Of a stretch of DNA of 64,000 nucleotides, positions 26,653-36,779 are shown in pieces. The DNA is from Gemmatales bacterium. Its GTDB lineage: Bacteria; Planctomycetota; Planctomycetia; Gemmatales; Gemmataceae. The stretch is from assembly GCA_026004675.1 (NCBI GenBank), contig BPJP01000010.1, positions 62,001-126,000 of the forward strand, written 5' to 3'. The stretch's first letter is position 1. Each line of letters begins with the position of its first letter. The notes beneath the pieces were generated by a model that was given only the letters and a program-made list of their open reading frames with translations, searched no databases and was not told the DNA's origin. The translations under genes were made by a program, and so were the position numbers.

Positions 26653-29298
26653 ATGTGCCACCGTTTTGCAATTGCAACCGTGCTTGTCTCGTTAGCTTTC
26701 GCTACAGTCGGTTTTGCCGATTTTCCCAAGCCGACCCCGCCCGAAAAGTTCGACGTGGAATTGCGATACCGGATCTACGCGGGTCGAAACGAAAGACTGC
26801 GGCAATATGACAAGCTGCTGCGTTTTTTCGAGAAGATCGGTTTCGAGAAAGACCCCGGCTCTATGGCCGAGCCATTGGATACCCGCGAAACACGAATGCG
26901 GGGAACCATTTCATCGGCCAGAGCTCGGCAGCTTCTTTACAGCCCCTATGTCAAAACGATCCTGTTGAAACCGGCAGGATACGAGCTGCCGCAAGAAGGA
27001 ATGGTCAAAGTCCACATCGAGATCACGGACGGCTTGCCGCCAAACCGCCAACGCCTGCTCAGCGAACAGTCGGCTGCAAGACTTCGTGCCCTGGGCTTTG
27101 TCGAATTCGTCGGCTACGACCACAGGGGATTTACTCGCCTGGTCGGTCTGTTCCCTGCAAGTCGGCTGCCTTTGTTGTTGAAAGACTTGCGTGGTCAGCC
27201 GACCGGTTGGCTTCTGCCGGACGTGCTGCGCCGTGAACTTCCCTCGCCTTTGAAGCAGATTTCGCCGTTGCGCGTCGTTGAAATCGTGCCCGAACCAGAA
27301 GGCGTAGCCGCCTGGCGACCTCCCCCTGAGGCTCCGAAACCGTTTGAAAAAGGAAAAGAGTTCTATGAGAAAATCGGCTCCGATTTGTTGAAACTTCTTG
27401 ACCAGAAGGAAGCCGGGCAACCGACACGACTGGAAGTCATCCTGCGCCACGTTCCCGACGACCAAGATATCAGCTGGTTGCGGACGTTGAATCGCGCTGT
27501 GCCTGATTTGGTGATCGAGGGCCGACTCGGACCGATGCTGACGGTTTACGTGCCGCCGAACGCCGCTCCCAGTCTGGCCCGATTGCCGATCGTCTCGACG
27601 GTTCGCTTACCGATTCCAGCACGCCCTCAGGCCCGTTTTCCGCAGGGCACCCGAGACGGAAACCTCGAAGCTCTGAAAGCCAGCGGCCTGATGCGGTTGC
27701 ACATGCTGGGCCACCGCGGAGCCCACGTCCGGGTCGCCGTCGTTGACGGAGATTTTCGCGGCTGGGAAGTCATGCAAAAACAGAAACGATTGCCCACTAC
27801 GGTCCATTATGTCGATCTCACCGCCGAGCGCAACCCGGACCTTCGCCCGGATCCTTTCCCCGGCGATCCGAAACAGGTGGGACATGGCACAGAGATGGCC
27901 ATGGCCGTGGCGATCGCTGCTCCCAAGGCGGAAATGACTCTCATCCGCATTGACCCACGCTGTCCACATCAACTCGAAGCGGTCGCTCGCTACATCAACG
28001 GAGAGGATTTCAAATCGGCAAGTTATTTCCACCGCCAGCAACAGTTGGCTGAGGAGCGGCAAAAGCTGGATGAGCGCAAAGAAAAACTCCTGTTTGAACG
28101 AAAAATCGTGCTCGATGATTTCCGACAAACGGCCGAATCCAAAAAACGCAAAGACGCGTATTTCCAGGCTCAAGCGGCTTTTGACAAGGACGTTCAGGAA
28201 TTCGATGGTCGAATGAGACGGTTTCTGCAACTGCACGAAGATTTCCGCAAGCTGAGGGGCATCCAGATCGTGACATCGCCCTTGGTTTGGAACGTCGGTT
28301 ACCCCTTGGGCGCCGCCAGTCCACTGACGCGCTATTTTGATGATCGGCCTTTCCGGGCGTCATTGTGGTTCCAGTCAGCCGGCAACACGCGGGGGCAAAC
28401 GTGGTCAGGGCTTTTCCGCGATGAAGATGGCAATGGTGTCATGGAGTTCTCTCCCCCCCGCACACAACTGCCGCCTCAGCGGTGGACTTCCGAATTGAAC
28501 TTCCTCGCCTGGAAGCCATGGAACAAACCTGCCGTGCCGGAACTCCCCGAAAAACTCGATCTGCGTCTGTCGTTGCAATGGAAAGAAGTCCACGCTCCGG
28601 AATTCTACCAAGACGATCGCGATCCGTACCGCACTCCGTTGGCTATGCTGCGTCTGGTTGTACTTCGGCAGCGCGATCCAAGCGGCCGAAAAGTTCATGC
28701 CGACGAAATGGAAGTTGTCGCCTACTCGACGGGATTGCCTCAGCGAATCGATAATCGACCGGGGTATGCCATTTACGAGATGCACGTGGATTTTACAGCT
28801 GAGCCATCGGGACGATACGCGGTGCGCATCGAGGGATTCGTACCACAGGGGATCTATCCACCCGACGCCCCGACAATGCCGGCGATGCAGCGAAGTTGGG
28901 AGTTGTATCCGCGTTTGTTTGTGGATGTCAAAAGCGATGCCTTCCGAAATTTGGGACGGGCGGTGTTCGAAGATTTTCCGACTGATATCGGCGCTTTGGG
29001 TACACCGGCCGACTCTCGCAGCGTGATAACCGTCGGCGCCGCCGATGCGCATGGCCAAGCAGCGGACTACAGTGCTCACGGCCCGCCGCTGAACCTATCT
29101 TTGTTGGCCAAACCGGACACCCTCAGCCAAAGCGGATTGCAACTGGGCGGGCAGGAGCAAATCAGTTCTTACGGAACAAGCCAGGCTGCCGCCTTTGCCG
29201 CCGGGTTGACGGCTGCGTCATTCGGATACGGCATCGATCGTGCTTACTTTCTGCGTGCCCTGAACGAACGCAAAGGTAAACCTTTGCTGGTTCCTTGA
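26653..29298 (+). CDS. Large exported subtilisin-like (S8) serine protease with inserted coiled coil
   Basis: About 881 residues. A signal peptide (MCHRFAIATVLVSLAFATVGFA) is followed by roughly 340 residues of unknown or propeptide-like sequence. The catalytic domain has the D box VAVVDGDFRG (Asp about 365), the H box GHGTEMAMAV (His about 411), oxyanion Asn in QSAGNTRG (about 578) and S box YGTSQAAAFAAGL (Ser about 843), all in S8 order. Between His and Asn is a charged coiled coil (QLAEERQKLDERKEKLLFERK), and between Asn and Ser a long domain that may be a beta-sandwich. ATG 26653 is used although no strong ribosome site is seen. Its stop lies eight bases from the convergent CAP gene. Confidence 0.87.
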   Translation: MCHRFAIATVLVSLAFATVGFADFPKPTPPEKFDVELRYRIYAGRNERLRQYDKLLRFFEKIGFEKDPGSMAEPLDTRETRMRGTISSARARQLLYSPYVKTILLKPAGYELPQEGMVKVHIEITDGLPPNRQRLLSEQSAARLRALGFVEFVGYDHRGFTRLVGLFPASRLPLLLKDLRGQPTGWLLPDVLRRELPSPLKQISPLRVVEIVPEPEGVAAWRPPPEAPKPFEKGKEFYEKIGSDLLKLLDQKEAGQPTRLEVILRHVPDDQDISWLRTLNRAVPDLVIEGRLGPMLTVYVPPNAAPSLARLPIVSTVRLPIPARPQARFPQGTRDGNLEALKASGLMRLHMLGHRGAHVRVAVVDGDFRGWEVMQKQKRLPTTVHYVDLTAERNPDLRPDPFPGDPKQVGHGTEMAMAVAIAAPKAEMTLIRIDPRCPHQLEAVARYINGEDFKSASYFHRQQQLAEERQKLDERKEKLLFERKIVLDDFRQTAESKKRKDAYFQAQAAFDKDVQEFDGRMRRFLQLHEDFRKLRGIQIVTSPLVWNVGYPLGAASPLTRYFDDRPFRASLWFQSAGNTRGQTWSGLFRDEDGNGVMEFSPPRTQLPPQRWTSELNFLAWKPWNKPAVPELPEKLDLRLSLQWKEVHAPEFYQDDRDPYRTPLAMLRLVVLRQRDPSGRKVHADEMEVVAYSTGLPQRIDNRPGYAIYEMHVDFTAEPSGRYAVRIEGFVPQGIYPPDAPTMPAMQRSWELYPRLFVDVKSDAFRNLGRAVFEDFPTDIGALGTPADSRSVITVGAADAHGQAADYSAHGPPLNLSLLAKPDTLSQSGLQLGGQEQISSYGTSQAAAFAAGLTAASFGYGIDRAYFLRALNERKGKPLLVP

Positions 29299-29306
29299 GC
29301 CGGCGA

Positions 29307-30212
29307 TCACTTCCTGGGCTTGCCAAAAACCTGAGTCCAATAGACTTTGCCTTTCTCGTTTCGCGCTAAAGCGATGCCGATTTCTTCGAAATCCTTGTGC
29401 AAAATGTTCTTGCGATGCCCTTCCGAATTCATCCAACCGTTGACAATCAATTTGGCATCGATGGTCGAAGAATAGGCAACGTTTTCGCCATAGCGGGCAA
29501 ACTGGTAGCCGGCTTCCTTGATACGGTCGCCAGGAGTTTTGTCGTCGAGAACGTGGGCCAATTTGTCCTGACGTGCCATGTTCTCCGAATGTTTCAAGGC
29601 GGCTTCCACCAGACGGGGATTCATTTTCAGAGGGGGTAATTTCATCTGTTTCCGCTCTTGATTCGTCAACTCCAAGACCTGTTCTGCAATCTTCGCGAAT
29701 GGCACCGTCAAGCCGGAGGGCGTCGGTGTGCTACTTTCGTCTGCCTCCGCACCCAGGATCTGGGTATAGTAAATTTGTCCTCTGCTGTCAGCGGAAACGC
29801 CTACGCCAATCTGTTTGAAGTCACCGCTGAGAATTTTCTCCTTCTCCTTTTGGTTACGAAACCAAACAGCGACAGCATTGCGGGGATCGAGACGCACCCC
29901 ACCCGCGATTTGTTGCCACAAATCCTTGGCGTTGTAGCCGGCTCCAAGGATCCGCTCCGGAGTTTTCTTCCCTTCGAAATCGTGCGCTAACTTTCTCGCC
30001 TTTGCCATACGAACCGCGTGTTCTCGCGCCACCTTGAACAAGCGCGGATCGGGAGTCAGGGGTTCGAGCTTTTCTCGCTGCCGAAGCTGATTGACCAAAT
30101 CCACGACCGCTTTTTCATAGCGTGTCAACTTGAAAGTGGCTTCTTGTGCCGGAGCCACGAAGGTCACGAAACACGCAACCAGGCACGATCCCAACACGAT
30201 TCGAGGGCGCAT
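29307..30212 (-). CDS. Secreted protein with two tandem CAP (SCP-like) domains
   Basis: About 301 residues. A signal peptide (MRPRIVLGSCLVACFVTFVAPAQ) precedes two CAP domains. In the first, VVDLVNQLRQREKLEPLTPDPRLFKVAREHAVRMAKARKLAHDF is followed by weak conservation; in the second, VLELTNQERKQMKLPPLKMNPRLVEAALKHSENMARQDKLAH, GENVAYSS and WMNSEGHRKNILHKDFEEIGIA carry the full family pattern with His and Glu residues. The start at 30212 is supported by GGAGAAG seven bases upstream. Bacterial CAP proteins are extracellular and mostly uncharacterised; the role is unknown. Confidence 0.88.
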   Translation of the reverse strand: MRPRIVLGSCLVACFVTFVAPAQEATFKLTRYEKAVVDLVNQLRQREKLEPLTPDPRLFKVAREHAVRMAKARKLAHDFEGKKTPERILGAGYNAKDLWQQIAGGVRLDPRNAVAVWFRNQKEKEKILSGDFKQIGVGVSADSRGQIYYTQILGAEADESSTPTPSGLTVPFAKIAEQVLELTNQERKQMKLPPLKMNPRLVEAALKHSENMARQDKLAHVLDDKTPGDRIKEAGYQFARYGENVAYSSTIDAKLIVNGWMNSEGHRKNILHKDFEEIGIALARNEKGKVYWTQVFGKPRK

Positions 30213-30344
30213 GGTTCTTCTCCGCAAACGGGTTGTTCCTACCTGGTAGTTTCACCGTGACGTAGCGATTATGCAAGCAATTTCTCCAGTAGCGGAAAAC
30301 GTACCCATCCGTTTGATTCGAAGGCCGTTCATGATCGATATCTG

Positions 30345-30440
30345 CACAGCGTGTCGAATTTCTCTGGCAACGGAACGTGCTTTTCCTCAATGAGATGAAC
30401 GTGGTGCTCGTCCCGTCCTGTTTGGTGATATGGTCCAAGC
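30345..30440 (-). pseudogene. Remnant of a DUF1559 gene
   Basis: On the minus strand 30345-30440 reads DHITKQDGTSTTF in one frame and EEKHVPLPEKF in the next, closely matching DHITNQDGTSTTFMIGEKHVPLPEKF of the intact DUF1559 gene ending at 30615. The nucleotide match is near-perfect over about 85 bases with a small indel after TTTTCC. It is a degenerate partial copy, not a gene. Confidence 0.75.
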
Positions 30441-30443
30441 GAA

Positions 30444-30575
30444 TGGAAGACGGTTGACGGCATCACGGTACCGCGGAAAATCGGCGTGCGCCGGGACGGA
30501 AAGCGCTTCATGGAGGCTACCGCCACGGAATTGAAGTTTTACGAAAAACTCGATGCCGAATTCTTCAAACCGTAG
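30444..30575 (+). pseudogene. C-terminal fragment of a second gene on the opposite strand
   Basis: Plus strand, frame ending TAG at 30573-30575: EWKTVDGITVPRKIGVRRDG then KRFMEATATELKFYEKLDAEFFKP. This has the look of the C-terminal end of an outer-membrane lipoprotein-sorting or insulinase-like exported protein, but no start or upstream body exists; the frame runs directly into the DUF1559 remnant on the other strand. I infer a fusion of two unrelated gene ends by rearrangement. The family is a guess. Confidence 0.45.
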
Positions 30576-30614
30576 CTGTGCGCTTTTTGGCCAGCTCGCA
30601 CCGATCCAGTCGGC

Positions 30615-31475
30615 TCAATAGCTGGGTGAGCCGCCATCGTTGACCACCGCCAGCATCCGCAGAGTCGTCGTATCGAGGTTGTTGTCGATGCTTGCCACAT
30701 GGCCATCGACAAAGGCGAACTGGCAGACGCCGGGATGGTAACTGCCGAAGCGTCTGCCATAGTCGCCGCTTGTATCTTGCGGACCTTTGGCGAGAGGGTC
30801 CGGCCCGCCGACGACGCGAATAGTATAACGCGGCCAGGAGCCTTGATAGAGGCACCCGTCACCATAACTGTATGGCGTGCCGAATTTCTCTGGCAACGGA
30901 ACGTGCTTTTCCCCAATCATGAACGTGGTGCTCGTCCCGTCTTGGTTGGTGATATGGTCCAAGGTCCGGCGCGACGCGCCGTTGATTGGCTGGACAATCA
31001 CGCCGCCGTTTTCGACGCGTGACAAATAATAGCGGACGAATGATCCGCCGCAGCCGGCATAGTCGGTGACCGCGCCAGGAGGAGATTCCTTGCTCAAGGC
31101 GACAGGATTTTGCCGTCGCGATGGGCACAAGAATGTAGGGACCTGCTTGTTGACCACGTTCGGATTCTGGTTGGCGTAGGTCTTGGAAAGATCAAACCCC
31201 TGGTAGATATTCTGTTGTTCCAGATAGGGGAGCACCAGCACGCACCAGCTGGGGCGTGCTGTCGCATCCGAACCACCCACGCTACAAGGCGGCAGTTGCC
31301 CGAAATTATCGTGATAGTCGTGCATGGCCAGGGCAAGCTGCTTGAGATTGTTCGTGCAGCGAATCCGCGCAGCAGCTTCGCGTACTTTCTGGACGGCTGG
31401 CAGCAACAGCCCGATCAGCACGCCAATGATCGCGATGACCACCAATAACTCGATTAGCGTGAATGCTCGTCTCAT
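30615..31475 (-). CDS. DUF1559 prepilin-type (type II secretion-like) protein
   Basis: About 286 residues. MRRAFTLIELLVVIAIIGVLIGLLLPAVQKVREAA is a type IV prepilin N-terminus (cleavage before F, Glu at +5), followed by IRCTNNLKQLALAMHDYHDNFGQLPP and the C-terminal SYHPGVCQFAFVDGHVASI, which define DUF1559, a family massively expanded in planctomycetes. ATG 31475 follows a G-rich stretch. It lies downstream of a small lipoprotein gene on the same strand, 49 bases away. It is probably processed by a prepilin peptidase and exported; its function is unknown. Confidence 0.93.
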   Translation of the reverse strand: MRRAFTLIELLVVIAIIGVLIGLLLPAVQKVREAAARIRCTNNLKQLALAMHDYHDNFGQLPPCSVGGSDATARPSWCVLVLPYLEQQNIYQGFDLSKTYANQNPNVVNKQVPTFLCPSRRQNPVALSKESPPGAVTDYAGCGGSFVRYYLSRVENGGVIVQPINGASRRTLDHITNQDGTSTTFMIGEKHVPLPEKFGTPYSYGDGCLYQGSWPRYTIRVVGGPDPLAKGPQDTSGDYGRRFGSYHPGVCQFAFVDGHVASIDNNLDTTTLRMLAVVNDGGSPSY

Positions 31476-31524
31476 ACCATACCCCCGAATCAAATTAAAT
31501 AATCTCGAAAACCTTATTTATAAG

Positions 31525-31986
31525 TCATTCTGGCGTATGCCCCGGAGGAAACCACGCACTGCGAAAATTTTTCTCATCGAGTTGCTTTGTTTCGCCGAAC
31601 AGGTAAACGACGGCGCGCTTTCCGTTCGACGCGCTTCTTTCGTAAGCAAGGATGGGTGCCGGGTCGTTGGCTGTCGGCGGCTTGCTTCCCGCCATGACTT
31701 CGTATCCCATAGGCGTACAGCTGGTTCCCCACACAACGACAAAAGCCTGCTGGTCGTTCGGAGAGACGAATATCTCTTCGGAGACATTTGGGATCGTTCG
31801 CAACAGTTCTTCCTGACTTTTGGGCGGTCGTCCCAGTTTGGCCTCCGCACTTTCATAAAGCTCGTGCAGTTTGCGCAAGCGCTGTTCCGCCTCGCTTGGT
31901 TTCTCGATGCTGTTCGAGGCACAACCGACGACAAGCATCAACAGCGCAGCCTGCAAAATGACGGCAGCGTCGTGTCGTCGCAGCAT
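31525..31986 (-). CDS. Small lipoprotein of unknown function
   Basis: A lipoprotein of about 153 residues: signal ILQAALLMLVVGC with lipobox LVVGC, then SEAEQRLRKLHELYESAEAKLGRPPKSQEELLRTIPNVSEEIF and QAFVVVWGTSCTPMGYEVMAG. The pattern LGRPPKSQEEL resembles small planctomycete lipoproteins that sit next to DUF1559 genes. The start is taken at ATG 31986; an in-frame ATG at 32019 is possible. The next gene on the strand is the DUF1559 gene. Role unknown. Confidence 0.75.
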   Translation of the reverse strand: MLRRHDAAVILQAALLMLVVGCASNSIEKPSEAEQRLRKLHELYESAEAKLGRPPKSQEELLRTIPNVSEEIFVSPNDQQAFVVVWGTSCTPMGYEVMAGSKPPTANDPAPILAYERSASNGKRAVVYLFGETKQLDEKNFRSAWFPPGHTPE

Positions 31987-32231
31987 TGGCTGGCACCCGG
32001 TCAAAATGTTCCGATTCAAACGGAAAACGGAAATTACCCAAAAAGACCAACTGTCAAAAAGCCTGCATCATTAAGAGTCGTAACACCGGCGAATGCCGCC
32101 AGGCTTTTGACCAACAGGGAGAAAGAATCACTGAATAGGGCGACTTGACATTTGGGTCAAATCGTACCGTTTATACCAGGGATTCGCAACCGTTTTTTCA
32201 TTTTTCCTTGCGAGGTCGGACGGCACAAAGA

Positions 32232-32262
32232 AGGCAGGCAACCTTTGATGGCACGCCTGCCT
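32232..32262 (-). terminator. Possible terminator after rsfS
   Basis: AGGCAGGC (32232-32239) and GCCTGCCT (32255-32262) make a perfect eight-pair stem with a 15-base loop, just downstream of the leftward rsfS gene. On the minus strand it is followed by TCTTTGTG, a poor T-run, so confidence is moderate. Confidence 0.45.
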
Positions 32263-32278
32263 CGTCAGTTTCATAACT

Positions 32279-32665
32279 TTATGAATCGTAAGTTAAGCGC
32301 GGTGCGTCCGCCCACAAGTCTTCCAATGCATAGTACGCGCGGGCGTCCGGATCGAAGAGATGAACGACGATGTCGCCGTAGTCCATAACGATCCATCGGC
32401 TGGCTTCGTATCCTTCGATACCCAGCCGTTTCTCCCCCTCGGCAGCGAGGGCAGCGTCGATCTCTTCGCAAATGGTATGCAGTTGGCGTCGGCTGGTTCC
32501 CGTCGCCAGGACGAAAAAGTCATAAAGAGGTGTGATGCCTCGCATGTCCAAAATCTGGACATCGCTGGCTTTGTTTTCAATGGCCACTCTGGCGCACAGG
32601 AATGCGTGATCGGTGGCGATTTGTTCGCGGTTCGTACCTGTGTTCTGCTCTGTTGCGAACTTCAA
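32279..32665 (-). CDS. rsfS: Ribosomal silencing factor RsfS
   Basis: RsfS (Iojap/YbeB) binds ribosomal protein L14 and blocks 30S-50S joining under starvation. The core is ENKASDVQILDMRGITPLYDFFVLATGTSRRQLH, then RLGIEGYEASRWIVMDYGDIVVHLFDPDARAYYALEDLWADAP at the end. TTG at 32665 is proposed as start because AAAGGAGG lies four bases upstream, giving 128 residues. An in-frame GTG at 32758 gives an N-terminal extension; the homology does not decide between them. Confidence 0.93.
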   Translation of the reverse strand: MKFATEQNTGTNREQIATDHAFLCARVAIENKASDVQILDMRGITPLYDFFVLATGTSRRQLHTICEEIDAALAAEGEKRLGIEGYEASRWIVMDYGDIVVHLFDPDARAYYALEDLWADAPRLTYDS

Positions 32666-32879
32666 TGGACCTCCTTTCGGCAAAGCCGACCGAACCTGGA
32701 GGCCAGCCGCCACGCAGACAGCCATTCGAACTTGTTCGCAGACGTCCTCGTGGGTCACCTCCAGTTGGTTCAGGATTTTGACTATCTCTTCTTATACGAA
32801 TACCTTGGTTTTTTTCGTTTGACAAGGAAAATTCATTGCGGGAACGAGGCGGTGCCTGGGAAAAAACCAAGGGTGCTTT

Positions 32880-33452
32880 TCAGCTCAAACCCAGAATGCC
32901 ATCGATCAGCCAACAGCCCCGATAGTGGTGCTGCCCTTGACGACAGTGCCGCAGGATCATCTCGTCGTTGCATCCCGCGTCCTGGAGGGCATCGCCAAGA
33001 ATCGGCAGAATGGAAAAATCGCCGTCCTCGTCGATCGATCGGGCGATGCCGACGACAGGGTCGCTGAGCCAGTCCAGGGGAAAAATATGCCAGTCGAGCC
33101 GACGCCAGACGCGCTGGATTCGCGGATCGAGTTGCCGATCTTCCTGGCGCTGTCGATAAACGTCGGCTCGAATAACGGGATGCCAGGGATCGCCGAAAAG
33201 GTCGCGAAGGATCGCCGGCTGCGAGTTGGCTTCCGAGTGAGCATCGGTCCAGGCTCGCGCCAGGGTTAGCATTCCGCCCATGCGTCTTGCTAGATCGTCG
33301 ATCTCGACGACGCTTTGGCCGATCTGCTCGCGGCAGGCCGCCACGAATAACTTCAACTTGCGTTCGCTGGCCAACGCGAATTGACGAACAATCAAAAGCA
33401 TCTCGCTCGGTTTCGCCTCAGCTCCCCACCAGGCATCCGGGCTGAAGTACAT
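32880..33452 (-). CDS. Conserved planctomycete-type protein of unknown function
   Basis: About 190 residues. MLLIVRQFALASERKLKLFVAACREQIGQ at the start and SILPILGDALQDAGCNDEMILRHCRQGQHHYRGCWLIDGILGLS at the end resemble a type of repeat-like, Cys/Trp-containing module frequent in Gemmata-like genomes (LFxVACxR, then HxRGCWxxDxxL). No enzymatic motif is visible. GGAGG lies six bases before the ATG. It sits between rsfS and an LRR gene on the same strand but spaced too widely to assert an operon. Confidence 0.7.
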   Translation of the reverse strand: MYFSPDAWWGAEAKPSEMLLIVRQFALASERKLKLFVAACREQIGQSVVEIDDLARRMGGMLTLARAWTDAHSEANSQPAILRDLFGDPWHPVIRADVYRQRQEDRQLDPRIQRVWRRLDWHIFPLDWLSDPVVGIARSIDEDGDFSILPILGDALQDAGCNDEMILRHCRQGQHHYRGCWLIDGILGLS

Positions 33453-33477
33453 GCTCGTCCTCCTCGAACCGCTTGAT

Positions 33478-34296
33478 TCACTGCGATTGGATTCGGACGC
33501 CGAGCCGCTTCAGTTCCTCAAGCTGCTCGCTTTTGGCCGTCGCCGTCAGTGGATTGCCAGCCAGATACAGCCGCAAGAACGGTGCGAAATGCTTTTCTCC
33601 TTCCGAGTCACGTTGGCACATCGCTACCAGAGGCGCCAGATCTTTGATCTTGTTCCGTTCAAGGATCAAAATCCGCAATTCCTTTTGGCTCGCCAACGGT
33701 TTCAAATCGGAAACTTTGTTGTCGCTTAGGTCGAGCGTATTCAGCCCCGAGATGCTTGCCAGCGGGCCAATATCTTCGATCTGGTTGTTCGCCAACGACA
33801 AGGAGGACAATTTTTTCAAACTGGCGACGGCCGCCAGATTCTTGATCTTGTTGCCAGAAAGATAAAGAGCCGACAGTTTTTCCAGTCCTTTCAAAGCGTC
33901 GATTTGTTCGATCTGGTTATTGGACAATTCGATGAATTGCAGTTTTTTCAGACCAGCCAGCGGGCTGATGTCTTTGATCTTGTTGTTGGCAAGATCGAGC
34001 GATTGCAAGTTTTCGAGAGTTTTCAACGGCCCAAGATCGCTGATTTGGTTGTCGGGCAACTTGATCAATTGCAGGTTGGTACATTTTTCCAGGCCGGCGA
34101 GGCTGGCGATTTTCATCCCATCGGCTTCTAGGACGAAAAGATTTCTCAGCTGTTCGTCTTTTAGCGCGCCCTTTTCAATCTTCAGGGCTTTGCGTACGGC
34201 GGCTTCGAGGTTTTTGTCGGCAAATTGGGCTCGCACCGCATGACCACAGCAAATGACGAGGCAGACGCCCACCAGCCATGCTGAACCGTATCTCAT
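33478..34296 (-). CDS. Secreted internalin-type leucine-rich repeat protein
   Basis: About 272 residues: signal peptide (MRYGSAWLVGVCLVICCGHAVRAQ), a short cap (FADKNLEAAVRKALKIEKG), then about eight 22-residue LRRs of the type LxNLQSLDLANNKIKDISPLAGL. It probably binds protein or glycan ligands outside the cytoplasm. Its LRR class differs from that of the two large LRR proteins at 51.5-56.1 kb. GGAGG lies about 11 bases upstream of the ATG. Upstream is the end of the divergent-looking groEL terminator. Confidence 0.88.
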   Translation of the reverse strand: MRYGSAWLVGVCLVICCGHAVRAQFADKNLEAAVRKALKIEKGALKDEQLRNLFVLEADGMKIASLAGLEKCTNLQLIKLPDNQISDLGPLKTLENLQSLDLANNKIKDISPLAGLKKLQFIELSNNQIEQIDALKGLEKLSALYLSGNKIKNLAAVASLKKLSSLSLANNQIEDIGPLASISGLNTLDLSDNKVSDLKPLASQKELRILILERNKIKDLAPLVAMCQRDSEGEKHFAPFLRLYLAGNPLTATAKSEQLEELKRLGVRIQSQ

Positions 34297-34415
34297 ACTT
34301 TTTCACTCCTCCGTTGCAAACCAGCGATGTTCAAAACGCGGATGGAATCCAGTTTTCATCCCATGGTAGCAGCGAGGTCGCTGTCCGATCAAACAGGAAG
34401 GACGCAGATAAAGAA

Positions 34416-34445
34416 CAAGGCGAGGAGAAAAAGCTCCTCGCCTTG
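34416..34445 (-). terminator. Terminator of the groES-groEL operon
   Basis: CAAGGCGAGGAG (34416-34427) and CTCCTCGCCTTG (34434-34445) form a perfect 12-pair stem with a six-base loop. On the minus strand it is followed by TTCTTTATC. It lies 26 bases past the groEL stop. Confidence 0.85.
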
Positions 34446-34470
34446 GCTGGTACGGGACTCGGATCGGGGT

Positions 34471-36084
<1,614 letters not shown>

Positions 36085-36211
36085 TCTGCCTCCCGTTTCG
36101 TTTCCAAAAACGTTAGTGATTTGAGCCAATCATCCGCGCCGCTCGCCGCGGCTGAACCGAACGGACGCCCGCCTGCCGCGCTTGCTTGCCGACATGACGG
36201 ACGCCTGCGAT

Positions 36212-36502
36212 TTAATCCACCACCGCCAACACGTCCTCTTCATTCATCACCAGAATCTCATCGCCGGAACGTTCCTTGAACTCGTTGCCAGCCCAACTGG
36301 TGAAGATCACTGTGTCTCCTTCTTTCACTTGCATTCCCTGGCGCGTGCCGTCCTTCATCAATTTCCCTGGACCGACCGCGATCACCTTGCCCATTTGCGG
36401 TTTTTTCTTCGCCGTATCCGGAAGAATGATCCCGCCGTGCGTCTTCTCTTCTGCCTTCAGTCGGCGGACGACAATCCGGCTTCCTAGCGGTTTGAACTTC
36501 AT
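36212..36502 (-). CDS. groES: Co-chaperonin GroES (Hsp10)
   Basis: A 96-residue GroES: FKPLGSRIVVRRLKAEEKTHGGIILPDTAKKKPQMGKVIAVGPG, mobile loop GGIILPD, EGDTVIFTSWAGNEFK and EILVMNEEDVLAVVD at the C-terminus. ATG 36502 with GGAGG four bases upstream is preferred over the long open frame reaching 36931. It caps GroEL and is first in the operon. No CIRCE operator is recognisable in the 277 bases upstream. Confidence 0.97.
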   Translation of the reverse strand: MKFKPLGSRIVVRRLKAEEKTHGGIILPDTAKKKPQMGKVIAVGPGKLMKDGTRQGMQVKEGDTVIFTSWAGNEFKERSGDEILVMNEEDVLAVVD

Positions 36503-36779
36503 ACGCCCTCCCTCATCACCGGTAGTGCGATGCGTTGCCACTCTCGCTAGCAACATCCGTGCCCGCCACGACAAGAATCGCAACTGCTTATTCAAACGAC
36601 CGTTACGAACTGGATGCCGGCCACACGCCTCGAAGATCGCTGCCACTTTGCGAAAACCTGTCGCTTGGACTGTCGATTTGGCAGTCGCGATTTCCAGACC
36701 GCTCATGCCTCCAGGTTCGGCGGCGACTAAGCGTTGGTCCCGGCGGCGAATCAATCCGAACTGACCAGGTAGCAAAAGG

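Noticed and set aside
32144..32183. TTGACA-like promoter near 32146
   Set aside because: Spacing to a TATA-like box is over 20 bases and the nearest plus-strand gene is absent; chance occurrence.
36538..36558. GTTGC ... GCAAC inverted repeat upstream of groES as a CIRCE operator
   Set aside because: Arms are only five bases and the halves do not match TTAGCACTC / GAGTGCTAA.
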